From the NCBI GenBank assembly GCA_003526375.1, contig DPDG01000107.1, positions 70,245-134,244 of the forward strand: a stretch of 64,000 bases of DNA, read 5' to 3'. A program made the translations under genes and the position numbers. The notes beneath the pieces are model-generated. The model was not told the origin of the DNA and ran no database searches. It was given only the letters and a program-made list of their open reading frames with translations. This DNA comes from Lentisphaeria bacterium. GTDB taxonomy: Bacteria; Verrucomicrobiota; Lentisphaeria; Victivallales; UBA1829. Positions 8,227-16,850 of the stretch are shown in pieces. Numbering within the stretch: the first letter of the stretch is position 1; each line of letters begins with the position of its first letter.

Positions 8227-10452
8227 ATGTTGGGGAAAATTTATCTTGCCATATTGTGTTATTGCTGTATTACCGTTGCATTATCGGCTGAGACAAAGAT
8301 TCTGTTTCTTGCAGGACGCAAACCGTATGATCGTAATCTTGAGGCAAAACAATTAATTGAAAGTGTAAAAGGCTGGGGGAATGTTACTGTTTATGATAAT
8401 CGTGAACTCGCTGCAATGAGTCATGATCTCGCAAATGCCGATGTCGTTATTTTCGGCAGTCTTGGAAATTTTGTTGAACCGGTATCGTTCATGCCATATG
8501 CGGAACAATGGAAACAATGGCTTGAATCAGGAAAAACAGTTATCATACTTGCGGCGGGAGAACCCAGCGCCACGAATCAGTTTTTTAAAGCTCTGGGAAT
8601 ATCGGGAGAATGCTTTTCAGAGCAATGCGTCATGATTGGACGGCATGATCTGAAGTCCCAGGTCAAATTCGGTAATCATGAACTTTTGCATTTGCCGTAT
8701 GATGTTGCCAGTGGTTTGCATCAGAATAAATTTTACAACTGGGCACATCTGATAACAAATGACAAATGGACACCGCTGGTTTTTTGCCCTGAAAATAAAT
8801 CTCTGGCGGCAATGCGGTCTTATGGAAAAGGAATGCTTCTGGTATTTGAATATGCCGAGTTCAAATTTAAAAGCAGACTTTTAGCTGAAATCATCCAGAA
8901 TACCATGATCTGGAATGCGAATAAAAATGCAGGTTTTGTCTGGAAAAGCTGGGATATAGATATGAAAGAACATCAAAGCTCCATTTTTTTTGAAAATCTG
9001 CAAGATAGAACTCTTCGTCTTCAGGGATGCATGAGTATAAAAACAGACTCAGGAAAGCAGTATGCCGTTTCTTTTGACAGAGAAGTGGCACCGAGGGGAA
9101 AATTCAATGAGACATTGCATTTTGATTGGACTCCCGGATGCTCGGCTCAATCAACTCTTGTCATGATGAATCCTGTAAAATGGAAAGCGTCCAGAAATGT
9201 TAAAAAGACTCCGCCGATTTCATGTGAACTTCCATTCAGGAGAATCTTTAAGCATCAGGCGGCATGTTTTCCTATTCATATTGAAACAAAAATACCTGAA
9301 AAGCTGACCGGGCAGTTGACTTTCAATGCTCAGGTTGAGCCGGATGTTCCGGTGAAGATAGGAGAATTGAAAAACGGCATGCTCCATATAGACTGGTCAC
9401 AGTGCCCTCCTGGTGACTATAAGCTGAAGATGGCACTTGTATATAACAATGGAAGAATCTTCTGGGAACTGCCTGCAGAAAAGATTACTCTTGATTCTCA
9501 TTTGCCATATAACCGGATTGATGAAAACGGACGGGTTGTTCGCGGTTCCAAACGGATCTTTCCTTTGGGTTTTTATCATGTTTCATGGGATATGCCTTTG
9601 GAAGACAGAACAGAGTGGATTCGATTTTCAGCAGAAAACTCTTACAACTTGATTCATGCTTCATGGAGTCCCCGTGAGGACATAACTTCTGTTGTGGAAT
9701 TTGCCCGGCAGTCCAATATATTGCTCTTGCTGGAGGGTGCGGATGAAAAGAGATTGGCGCAATGGAGAAATGAGAAAACGATTCTTGGCTGGAGTTTGAT
9801 TGATGAACCTGATCATGTATCTGCTTCCCCAGTCGAATTAAAAGAAAAATATGAATGTTGGCGCGGTGCAGCGCCGGACCATCTTGTTTATACCGTTCTG
9901 CTTTATCCGGATAGTTCCCGGAAATATCGTGGTATTGCCGATATGGTCGGGCATGATTATTATCCGATCATTCAGAACATCAAACATAATGTGAGCCATT
10001 TTTACGGCAGCCAGATTAAGCATCTGGCTGGACTGACCAAGGGAAGTGCGCCGATTGCCGTAATACAATGTTTCGGCTATCAGACCGGATTTGACATACC
10101 AACGCCGAGTGAGGTCAGAAATATGGTATATCAGGCTATTTTAGCTAATACTTCCGGAATTTTGTTTTACACTTGTAATGATTCTAAGTTCAATCTAAGA
10201 AAATATCCGGCTTTATTAGATTTGATGAAAAAGATTCCAATGGAGATCAAACCGCTGGAAAAATTCATTCTGAATGGAGATTTCAGCATCCTTGATACCG
10301 GAAATTCGCAGATTATTGCAGGACGTTGGGTTCTGGATGGAGAAAAATGTGAAATTCTATGCAATAAATCTTCTGCTTCGGCAGAAGGAAAGATCAATGG
10401 AAAAGCAATTCTCATGAACCCTCTTGAAATACAAATAAATTATGAACGCTGA
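8227..10452 (+). CDS. Secreted glycoside-hydrolase-like protein with N-terminal GATase-like domain
   Basis: This 741-residue protein has a signal peptide (MLGKIYLAILCYCCITVALS). Residues about 22-230 look like a ThuA/class I amidotransferase-like fold (TKILFLAGRKPYD, then VVIFGSLGNF and VIILAAGEPS). The middle is beta-sandwich-like. Residues about 440-700 look like a TIM-barrel glycosidase, with GWSLIDEPD (a possible acid/base Glu), GHDYYP and a late barrel strand SGILFYTCND. I do not recognise a numbered GH family. It overlaps the next gene by 11 nt, so they are co-transcribed. Its AT-rich codon use contrasts sharply with the following gene. Glycosidase function is inferred from fold-like motifs and context. 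Confidence 0.65.
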   Translation: MLGKIYLAILCYCCITVALSAETKILFLAGRKPYDRNLEAKQLIESVKGWGNVTVYDNRELAAMSHDLANADVVIFGSLGNFVEPVSFMPYAEQWKQWLESGKTVIILAAGEPSATNQFFKALGISGECFSEQCVMIGRHDLKSQVKFGNHELLHLPYDVASGLHQNKFYNWAHLITNDKWTPLVFCPENKSLAAMRSYGKGMLLVFEYAEFKFKSRLLAEIIQNTMIWNANKNAGFVWKSWDIDMKEHQSSIFFENLQDRTLRLQGCMSIKTDSGKQYAVSFDREVAPRGKFNETLHFDWTPGCSAQSTLVMMNPVKWKASRNVKKTPPISCELPFRRIFKHQAACFPIHIETKIPEKLTGQLTFNAQVEPDVPVKIGELKNGMLHIDWSQCPPGDYKLKMALVYNNGRIFWELPAEKITLDSHLPYNRIDENGRVVRGSKRIFPLGFYHVSWDMPLEDRTEWIRFSAENSYNLIHASWSPREDITSVVEFARQSNILLLLEGADEKRLAQWRNEKTILGWSLIDEPDHVSASPVELKEKYECWRGAAPDHLVYTVLLYPDSSRKYRGIADMVGHDYYPIIQNIKHNVSHFYGSQIKHLAGLTKGSAPIAVIQCFGYQTGFDIPTPSEVRNMVYQAILANTSGILFYTCNDSKFNLRKYPALLDLMKKIPMEIKPLEKFILNGDFSILDTGNSQIIAGRWVLDGEKCEILCNKSSASAEGKINGKAILMNPLEIQINYER

Positions 10453-11662
10453 TACACAAATTGTCGTGCCGCCTTCAGAGCTGGAGAAGCTGCGGGAAAG
10501 GGCGTATGCCGGACTGGAGCGCAACTGCGTTCCGGTATTCGGCTCCGGGGGGAAAAGAGTGTTGACGGAAGGAGGCATCTACACGGGCATCTGGCTGGAA
10601 TGCGGGCCGCATGAAAGTCTGACGCTGGCGCCGTTCCTGCCGGAAGTCGCGCTGATGAGCCACCGCATTTTTTATCTGCATCAGCGCGAGGACGGACAGT
10701 TTCCCGCCTACATTCTGGGAGACAGGGCGGGTTACAGCCAGATTCAGCAGGTTGTCCCCATTGCCGCGACCGCGTGGGAGCTTGCGCAAATGACCGGAAG
10801 CGGGAGTTTCCTGCAAGAAAGCTATGAAGCCTGTTCCCGATGGGAAAAATGGCTGGTGCGGCACCGTGACCCGCGCGGCCTGGACCTGCTGGAAGCATGG
10901 TGCGAGTATGATACCGGGCATGACAATTCGCCCCGCTGGAAAGGGGCTCCGAAACTCTGTCCCCGTGAAGAGGCGCGCAATTGTCCGGACGGCGTCATGC
11001 CGCGCCTTGCGCCGGACCTTTCCGCGACTCTTTACGGGATGCGGATCGCCCTTGCGGAAATGGCGGATGCTCTCGGACGGAAAAAGGAACAGGCGGAATA
11101 CTGCGCCGCCGCAGAACGGACCCGCCGCAATATCGGGAAATATTGTTTCGATCCGGAGCGCGAATTTTATTTTGACCGGATTCCCGGTGCCGGATTTTGC
11201 GGAATCGTCGGAGACGCCGGGCTCCGTGTCCTGGGAGAGCATGTGCCGTCGCAAGTCGCCGCCGACCGGATTTTCCAGCGTTACATTCTGAATCCGGAGG
11301 CGTTCTGGACTCCTTATCCACTGCCTTCGATTGCCGCGAATGATCCGGAGTTCATGTATCCGCCATGCCTGAACTGCTGGGGCGGGGCGTCGCAGGCATT
11401 GGCGGCGTTGCGCACATTGCGGTATTTCGAATTCTACGGATATGGGAAGGAACTGCGAATCCTCATGACCCGCTGGCTTGAGGCGATCCTGCGGACGAGC
11501 GGATTCCAGCAGCAGATGGACCCGTTTACCGGAGAGTTCTCGACTTCGCCCGGATATTCTCCCTGCATGTGCGTCGCCCTGGAATTCGGCGCGCGCCTGT
11601 CTGAACCGGAAGGCCTGTCAATGGGTGCATTCGTCCACGATGTCGCGGAACTCCTCGGGTGA
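10442..11662 (+). CDS. MGH1-like (GH63-type) (alpha/alpha)6-barrel glycosidase
   Basis: This 406-residue protein has no signal peptide. Helical-barrel motifs typical of MGH1/GH63-like enzymes are visible: GGIYTGIWLECGPHESL, ATAWELAQMTG, LLEAWCEYDTGHDNSPRW and a late WGGASQALAAL segment. The acidic residues in EYDTGHD are candidate catalytic positions. It would act in the cytoplasm on oligosaccharides imported after cleavage by the secreted partner gene, whose 3' end it overlaps by 11 nt. Its end also overlaps a small convergent gene by 45 nt. Substrate is unknown. Confidence 0.7.
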   Translation: MNADTQIVVPPSELEKLRERAYAGLERNCVPVFGSGGKRVLTEGGIYTGIWLECGPHESLTLAPFLPEVALMSHRIFYLHQREDGQFPAYILGDRAGYSQIQQVVPIAATAWELAQMTGSGSFLQESYEACSRWEKWLVRHRDPRGLDLLEAWCEYDTGHDNSPRWKGAPKLCPREEARNCPDGVMPRLAPDLSATLYGMRIALAEMADALGRKKEQAEYCAAAERTRRNIGKYCFDPEREFYFDRIPGAGFCGIVGDAGLRVLGEHVPSQVAADRIFQRYILNPEAFWTPYPLPSIAANDPEFMYPPCLNCWGGASQALAALRTLRYFEFYGYGKELRILMTRWLEAILRTSGFQQQMDPFTGEFSTSPGYSPCMCVALEFGARLSEPEGLSMGAFVHDVAELLG

Positions 11663-11860
11663 GACGTCATCCAGGGATTTGCCGCGCGACGAGAGCTTTT
11701 CATTGATTTTGATTGCTGTCTCCGTCATGCGCTCATGGGTTTCCTCGGAGCCGCCGACAAGCATGAAGTTATCGCCTTTGGTGATGCGTTTGTGTCCGTC
11801 TTTGTTGTCGAGTCCGATGCCGAGCATGGCGGACTTCTGTTCCGGTGTATTGGGTCTCAT
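11618..11860 (-). CDS. Small conserved-looking hypothetical protein (80 aa)
   Basis: This 80-residue acidic/basic mixed protein (MRPNTPEQKSAMLGIGLD, ending FRDIVDECTH) has normal coding character and no repeats. It starts 10 nt after the stop of the 412-residue gene upstream on the same strand, which argues for a real operon gene. Its last 45 nt overlap the end of the convergent glycosidase gene. I do not recognise the family. Confidence 0.6.
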   Translation of the reverse strand: MRPNTPEQKSAMLGIGLDNKDGHKRITKGDNFMLVGGSEETHERMTETAIKINEKLSSRGKSLDDVSPEEFRDIVDECTH

Positions 11861-11870
11861 TGCAAAATCC

Positions 11871-13109
11871 TCATACCAGTTTGCCGGAGGTCAGGTAGAC
11901 CTCCTTGGCGAATCCTTCAAATTTCAATAATATTCCGCTGAATGTGATCTCTTTTCCGTTCAGGGCGCGGAGTTTCTGAAGATCCTCTTTCGGAAAACAG
12001 ACGACAGCCTTGATTTTTACTTTCATGGAGTAGGTTCCCTGTTGAATGTCCATGAGCTCCAGCGTCGTTTTGACTCCGCCCTGACTGCCGAAGACAAAGT
12101 CCATGCCGAACTCGTATTCACTCTTTACGGTTCCGCTCCAGACAACATCCCTGCCTTTGACCTTTTCGAAAAGCTCCTTCTCCTTCGCCCCCGCAAACGT
12201 TGAACCGAACAAGGCTGGAATGAGGACCTCTTTCCGCAGGAGATTGTTGTCCGATACCGGCTGCGTCTGCGGAGCGGTTTCCGCAATGACCGGTTCCGTT
12301 TCTTTCTTCTTCACCGGCTGTTCCTCCCTGAGAGGCGCATTCCTGGAAAGCGGTTCCGGTTGCGGCATCACTTTGATGTCATTCGGTGACGCCGGCGGCA
12401 TCTTCCGGGACTCCGGGGGGATGGTGCTGCTCACGCCTGCCGGCTCCACATCGCAGCCGAATGCCCTGGCGAACATCAGCGCGGTATTGATCCGCGCGCA
12501 AAGCCTTTCGGGGTTCTGTTCGATTCCGTCGTAAGTCACCGTGATGGAGTTGTCATCAATCTTGACTGTATCGTAAAGCTTCAGGCATTTCAGGAGCGCA
12601 TCCCGCCGCTCCTGCGTCAGGAAACGGGTCAGAGATTTTTCCTCATAAGCGGAAACGGCGCTGTTGATCAGGTTGTCCGGCAGGAGATTCAGAATCTTTT
12701 CCAGACGTTTCCGCCCGCTGAACTGACGGTTGAGCATTGTGAGTACTTTGTCCCTCATTGCGAGGAACCCGATGTCGATGCTTTTGGGGAATGTGATGCG
12801 GTAGACGGTCTGATCGGGGTCCCGTTCCGTCGTGACATAGATTTCGAATCCGTTGATTCGTCCCGCGATGGATGGATTGTCATACATCGTGGACGGGCGG
12901 ATGAAAGAGAGCCCGAGGTCGCCCGCAGCCTTCATCCATGCCTCGTTGCGGGCGGACGCATTGAACACTTTTCCCAGCCCGTCAAGCGGATTGAACGTGC
13001 CGCGGCGTGCTTTTTTTGCCGTCGTATTCACCGTCTTTGCCGCTTTGGCGATTTTGCCGAGAACACTCAATACGATGAAAATAAAAATCAGGATGAAAAT
13101 CAGATGCAT
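11871..13109 (-). CDS. Membrane-anchored hypothetical protein with OB-like C-terminal domain
   Basis: This 412-residue protein begins with one membrane segment (residues 2-18, LIFILIFIFIVLSVLG) followed by a basic stretch, so the bulk is probably cytoplasmic. Residues about 40-220 form a mixed alpha/beta domain. About 225-290 is a low-complexity Pro/Glu linker. Residues 300-412 are beta-rich and resemble an OB-fold (GRDVVWSGTVKSEYEF, GKEITFSGILLKFEG). A strong GGAGGGAGGG ribosome site precedes the ATG. It follows folD by 33 nt on the same strand. Function unknown. Confidence 0.75.
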   Translation of the reverse strand: MHLIFILIFIFIVLSVLGKIAKAAKTVNTTAKKARRGTFNPLDGLGKVFNASARNEAWMKAAGDLGLSFIRPSTMYDNPSIAGRINGFEIYVTTERDPDQTVYRITFPKSIDIGFLAMRDKVLTMLNRQFSGRKRLEKILNLLPDNLINSAVSAYEEKSLTRFLTQERRDALLKCLKLYDTVKIDDNSITVTYDGIEQNPERLCARINTALMFARAFGCDVEPAGVSSTIPPESRKMPPASPNDIKVMPQPEPLSRNAPLREEQPVKKKETEPVIAETAPQTQPVSDNNLLRKEVLIPALFGSTFAGAKEKELFEKVKGRDVVWSGTVKSEYEFGMDFVFGSQGGVKTTLELMDIQQGTYSMKVKIKAVVCFPKEDLQKLRALNGKEITFSGILLKFEGFAKEVYLTSGKLV

Positions 13110-13142
13110 GGCACCCTCCCTCCGTTTCCGCGCGATACATTT

Positions 13143-14045
13143 TTATTTTTTGAGCGAAGCCTTGAACGCGCGGACCGCGTTCTGCATCAGCATGGCAATG
13201 GTCATAGGTCCGACGCCTCCGGGAACCGGGGTGATTTTCGAGGCTTTCGGCGCGACTTCATCGAATGCGACATCACCGACAATCCGATAACCTTTCGGGG
13301 TATCCGGCGCCGTGACGCGGTTGATTCCGACATCGATCACCACGGCCCCTTTTTTCACCATGTCGCCGCGGAGAAATTCCGGCTTGCCGATCGCCGCAAT
13401 GATGATATCCGCTTTTTTCGTGAAGTCCGCAAGGTTTTTCGTCCGGGAGTGGCACATCGTGACGGTCGCATCGACTCCTTTGGCGGAGAGAAGCGCCATC
13501 ATCGGTTTGCCGACAATGTTGGAGCGTCCGAGAACGACTGCGTTTTTCCCGGCGGTTTCGATGCCGGAACGCTGGAGAAGCTGCATGACGCCGTACGGCG
13601 TGCAGGGCAGGAATCCGGTCAGGTCTCCGAGAAGCATTCTGCCGACATTCTGCGGATGAAAACAGTCCACGTCTTTTTCGGGGGAGACCGCTTTGACGAT
13701 TTCCGCTTCATCAATCTGCGGCGGAGGCGGAGACTGCACAAGGATTCCGTGGATGGTCGGGTTGTGGTTGAGCCTGCCGATGACTTCGAGGAGTTCCGCC
13801 TGGGTCGTTTCCTTCGGAAGCACGATCTTTTCAGAGTAGATACCGAGTTCGGCGCATTTTTTCACTTTCGTGTTCACATAAACCTGAGACGCCGGATTGT
13901 CGCCCACGAGGACGACCGCGAGTCCGGGGACGGCTCCATACTGTTTGGCGATATTTGCAACTTCCGAAGCGGTTTCGCGGTTGACCGCTTCTGCGATGGC
14001 TTTGCCGTCGATCAGGTTTGAGCAGGATGCATCTGTTTCTTTCAT
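13143..14045 (-). CDS. folD: Bifunctional methylenetetrahydrofolate dehydrogenase/cyclohydrolase
   Basis: This 300-residue protein matches FolD over its full length. It has [19 protein letters not shown] with the catalytic Lys of the YxxxK motif (residues about 46-64), a proline-rich loop ([13 protein letters not shown], normally VQLPLP) and the NADP-binding segment [17 protein letters not shown]. The C-terminal [14 protein letters not shown] motif is complete. It interconverts 5,10-methylene-THF and 10-formyl-THF in one-carbon metabolism. It lies in a minus-strand operon after a small secreted coiled-coil protein and before two hypotheticals. Identification is secure. Confidence 0.98.
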   Translation of the reverse strand: MKETDASCSNLIDGKAIAEAVNRETASEVANIAKQYGAVPGLAVVLVGDNPASQVYVNTKVKKCAELGIYSEKIVLPKETTQAELLEVIGRLNHNPTIHGILVQSPPPPQIDEAEIVKAVSPEKDVDCFHPQNVGRMLLGDLTGFLPCTPYGVMQLLQRSGIETAGKNAVVLGRSNIVGKPMMALLSAKGVDATVTMCHSRTKNLADFTKKADIIIAAIGKPEFLRGDMVKKGAVVIDVGINRVTAPDTPKGYRIVGDVAFDEVAPKASKITPVPGGVGPMTIAMLMQNAVRAFKASLKK

Positions 14046-14060
14046 GGTATTTCCGCCTTG

Positions 14061-14426
14061 TTATTTTTTCCGGAGGGAGTTGATTTTGGAGTCGAGCAGT
14101 CTGAGATCGCTGTTGAGAAGGGTCATTTCCCGTTTGGAGTCCAGCTCCACGGCAAGTTCTCTGTAAAGCGCCGTGATCTGTGCATGAATCCGTTTCAGTT
14201 TCGGGTCTTTCCTGATCAGTTCGAGACGGGTTCTGTGCATTTTGAGAATCAATGCCTTCCGCTCATTGAGAAGCGTCTCCGCGGCGGACCGGTCCGCGAA
14301 GTTTTCAGGTTCAAGCCCTTTCCTGTTGATCAGCGGCTGTGCATTGCCGGCTTCGGGCTCCGGGGCGGCGGGGAGCAGCATCGGGAGCGCTGCGCAGAGG
14401 GAACAGAATAGCAGTTTTTGATACAT
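14061..14426 (-). CDS. Small secreted coiled-coil protein
   Basis: This 121-residue protein has a signal peptide (MYQKLLFCSLCAALPMLLPAA). A helical region rich in Lys, Arg, Glu and Leu (residues 45-121) has heptad-like spacing, suggesting a periplasmic coiled coil. It is first in the operon with folD, 15 nt upstream of it. I do not recognise a family. Confidence 0.65.
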   Translation of the reverse strand: MYQKLLFCSLCAALPMLLPAAPEPEAGNAQPLINRKGLEPENFADRSAAETLLNERKALILKMHRTRLELIRKDPKLKRIHAQITALYRELAVELDSKREMTLLNSDLRLLDSKINSLRKK

Positions 14427-14617
14427 GGATTGGCACCTTCTCTTGAAACATTAAAATTTTCTTTTCTATGAAATATACGTTTTCAGATACAATATTGCAA
14501 GAGAAATGAAAATATTCCGCGCAACTATTCAAAAATCATTTTAAGATTTGCATTTCCGGAGTATATTACAAGGTTGTTTTTATCCGGAACCCTATAATAT
14601 AATGAAGGAGTGAAATC

Positions 14618-15475
14618 ATGAGTGTTCCTCTGAACATCGATCTGAAAAACAAAGTCGCCGTCGTGACTGGCGGTGGCGGCATCCTGTGCAGTTCCATGGC
14701 TGCGGCTCTGGCTGAGTGCGGCGCAAAAGTCGCAATCCTCGACCTCCGTCTTGAAAATGCTCAAAAGGCGGCGGAGGCAATTAAGAAGAACGGCGGCGAG
14801 GCGATCGGAATCGCCGCAAACGTACTGGAAAAAGAGAGTCTGCTGGCGGCTCATCAGGCGGTGAAGGATGCATACGGTCCCTGTGATATTCTGATCAACG
14901 GCGCAGGCGGAAATCATCCGAAAGGAACAACTTCCGGCGAATTCGCCACCAAGGCGGATGCGGAAGGCTCCACCGAGGGAAAGATCTCTTTCTTTGATCT
15001 TGACCCGGCTGGCGTCGGCTTCGTCTTCAACCTGAACTTCATCGGCACGCTGCTGCCGACACAGGTTTTCGCGAGAGATATGGCGCTGAACGGACACGGC
15101 ATCATCATCAATATCTCCTCCATGAACGCGTTCCGCCCGCTGACCAAGATCCCCGCATACAGCGGGGCCAAGGCGGCGGTCAGCAACTTTACCCAGTGGC
15201 TTGCAACCCATATGTCCAAGGTCGGCATCCGCGTCAATGCGATTGCCCCGGGATTTTTCCTGACCGATCAGAACCGCACCCTTCTCACGAATGCGGACGG
15301 CTCCCTGACCGCGCGCGGAAATACGATTCTCACGCATACCCCGATGGGGCGCTTCGGCACGCCTGAGGATCTGCTCGGCACACTGCTCTGGCTCGCGGAC
15401 GACAAGGCTTCCGGCTTCGTCAACGGCGCGGTGATCCCTGTGGACGGCGGATTTGCCGCATTCTCCGGAGTCTGA
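14618..15475 (+). CDS. SDR-family D-mannonate oxidoreductase (UxuB-like)
   Basis: This 285-residue short-chain dehydrogenase has the NAD(P)-binding motif TGGGGILCSSMA (residues 18-29), NGAGG, catalytic Ser in NISSMN and Tyr-Lys in YSGAK. The insertion around residues 105-130 (TTSGEFATKADAEG) and the FNLNFIGTLLPTQVF segment match the SDR-type fructuronate reductase / D-mannonate oxidoreductase group (as in Bacillus YjmF). It would reduce D-fructuronate to D-mannonate in hexuronate breakdown, consistent with the glucuronidase-like gene nearby. AAGGAG precedes the ATG. hisH starts 4 nt after its stop. Exact substrate is inferred from subfamily resemblance. Confidence 0.8.
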   Translation: MSVPLNIDLKNKVAVVTGGGGILCSSMAAALAECGAKVAILDLRLENAQKAAEAIKKNGGEAIGIAANVLEKESLLAAHQAVKDAYGPCDILINGAGGNHPKGTTSGEFATKADAEGSTEGKISFFDLDPAGVGFVFNLNFIGTLLPTQVFARDMALNGHGIIINISSMNAFRPLTKIPAYSGAKAAVSNFTQWLATHMSKVGIRVNAIAPGFFLTDQNRTLLTNADGSLTARGNTILTHTPMGRFGTPEDLLGTLLWLADDKASGFVNGAVIPVDGGFAAFSGV

Positions 15476-15479
15476 CCCG

Positions 15480-16115
15480 ATGAGTTTCATTGCCCTGATC
15501 GACTATGGAATGGGAAACCTGATGAGCGTTTCCAAGGCTTTGGAATACGTCGGCGGGAAGATCAGAGTCGTGGATACGCCTTCCGATGCGGAGGGCGCAT
15601 CCGGTGTGATACTGCCGGGCGTCGGCAATTTCGGCGACGGCATGGAGCATCTGAACCGGAGCGGTTTCGTGCCGTTCATCAGGGAGACTGTCCGCAGGAA
15701 CGTGCCGTTTCTCGGAATCTGCCTCGGCATGCAGATGTTGCTGGAGTCCAGCGAGGAGGCGCCGGGAGTTCCGGGGCTTTCCATATTCCGCGGGCGTGTT
15801 CTGCGCTTCCCCGGACTCGGGGAGAAGATTCCGCAGATCGGCTGGAACTCCATCAGGTTCGATCAGGACAATCCGTTTCTGAAGGGGCTCAGACAGGACT
15901 CCTTCTTCTATTTCGTACATTCGTATTATGCTCTTCCGGATGATCCCTCCGTGACTGCCGCAAGATGCACTTATATGATTGATTTTGCGGCCGCTCTGTC
16001 AAAGGGCAATGTGTTTGCGGCACAGTTCCATCCTGAAAAGAGTCAGGACTGCGGGCTTGCCATACTCAGGAATTTTGTAACGATCTGCGGAAAGGATGTT
16101 TCGGGAACATGCTGA
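15480..16115 (+). CDS. hisH: Imidazole glycerol phosphate synthase, glutaminase subunit
   Basis: This 211-residue class I glutamine amidotransferase begins MSFIALIDYGMGN. The ATG at 15480 was chosen because an in-frame start further up overlaps uxuB. The nucleophile Cys is in LGICLGMQ, and the His/Glu pair in FHPEKSQ. It supplies ammonia to HisF in histidine biosynthesis; no hisF is in the window. It overlaps hisA by 7 nt. Confidence 0.97.
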   Translation: MSFIALIDYGMGNLMSVSKALEYVGGKIRVVDTPSDAEGASGVILPGVGNFGDGMEHLNRSGFVPFIRETVRRNVPFLGICLGMQMLLESSEEAPGVPGLSIFRGRVLRFPGLGEKIPQIGWNSIRFDQDNPFLKGLRQDSFFYFVHSYYALPDDPSVTAARCTYMIDFAAALSKGNVFAAQFHPEKSQDCGLAILRNFVTICGKDVSGTC

Positions 16116-16843
16116 TTATACCGGCTATCGATATGCGCGGCGGACGCTGTGTCCGTCTTTTTCAGGGAGATTATGCCAGAGAGACCGTCTACGGCGACAA
16201 TCCGGCGGAACAGGCGGTCAAATGGATGAACGACGGAGCGGAAATCATTCACCTTGTGGACCTCGACGGAGCCAAGGCGGGGCATCCCGTCAATGTGGAA
16301 CCGATTCGCAGGATTTGCGAAAGCGTGAACATCCCCTGCGAAATCGGCGGCGGAATCCGTACCGAACAGGATGCGGAACTTCTTTTCAATGCCGGTGTTT
16401 CCCGCGTGATTCTCGGGACGGTCGCCTGTGAGAATCCGGAAATCGCAAAGCGTTTCATCGAAAAATTCGGCCCGGAGAAAGTCGTGGTCGGAATCGACGC
16501 CAAGGACGGCAGGGTTGCCGTGCGCGGATGGATCGAAACGAGCAAAGTCGATGCGCTGGAGCTCGCAGTGAAAATGACGGAGCTGGGCGTAAAACGCATC
16601 ATCTTCACCGATATCGCGACGGACGGCGCATTCACCGGGCCGAGCCTGAAACCGACTGCCGCACTTTGCAGGCTGGTGCCGGACTGCAAGATCATCGCTT
16701 CGGGCGGAGTCTCCGCCGCGGAAGACGCCGCAAAGCTCAGCGCGCTGAAACTGCCGAATCTCGAAGGCGTGATTGTCGGCAAGGCGCTTTATGACGGCAG
16801 AACCACTTATCGGGAACTCGTGGAGGCCGCCGCCCGCGGATAA
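16109..16843 (+). CDS. hisA: Phosphoribosylformimino-5-aminoimidazole carboxamide ribotide isomerase
   Basis: This 244-residue (beta/alpha)8 protein has the HisA signatures: N-terminal IIPAIDMRGGRCVRLFQGDY with catalytic Asp, GGGIRTEQDAE, the FTDIATDGAFTGP motif with the second catalytic Asp, and ASGGVSAAED. It catalyses the Amadori isomerisation in histidine biosynthesis, just before the HisF/HisH step. It overlaps hisH and is followed after 7 nt by an acyltransferase gene. Confidence 0.97.
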   Translation: MLIIPAIDMRGGRCVRLFQGDYARETVYGDNPAEQAVKWMNDGAEIIHLVDLDGAKAGHPVNVEPIRRICESVNIPCEIGGGIRTEQDAELLFNAGVSRVILGTVACENPEIAKRFIEKFGPEKVVVGIDAKDGRVAVRGWIETSKVDALELAVKMTELGVKRIIFTDIATDGAFTGPSLKPTAALCRLVPDCKIIASGGVSAAEDAAKLSALKLPNLEGVIVGKALYDGRTTYRELVEAAARG

Positions 16844-16850
16844 ATGCACT

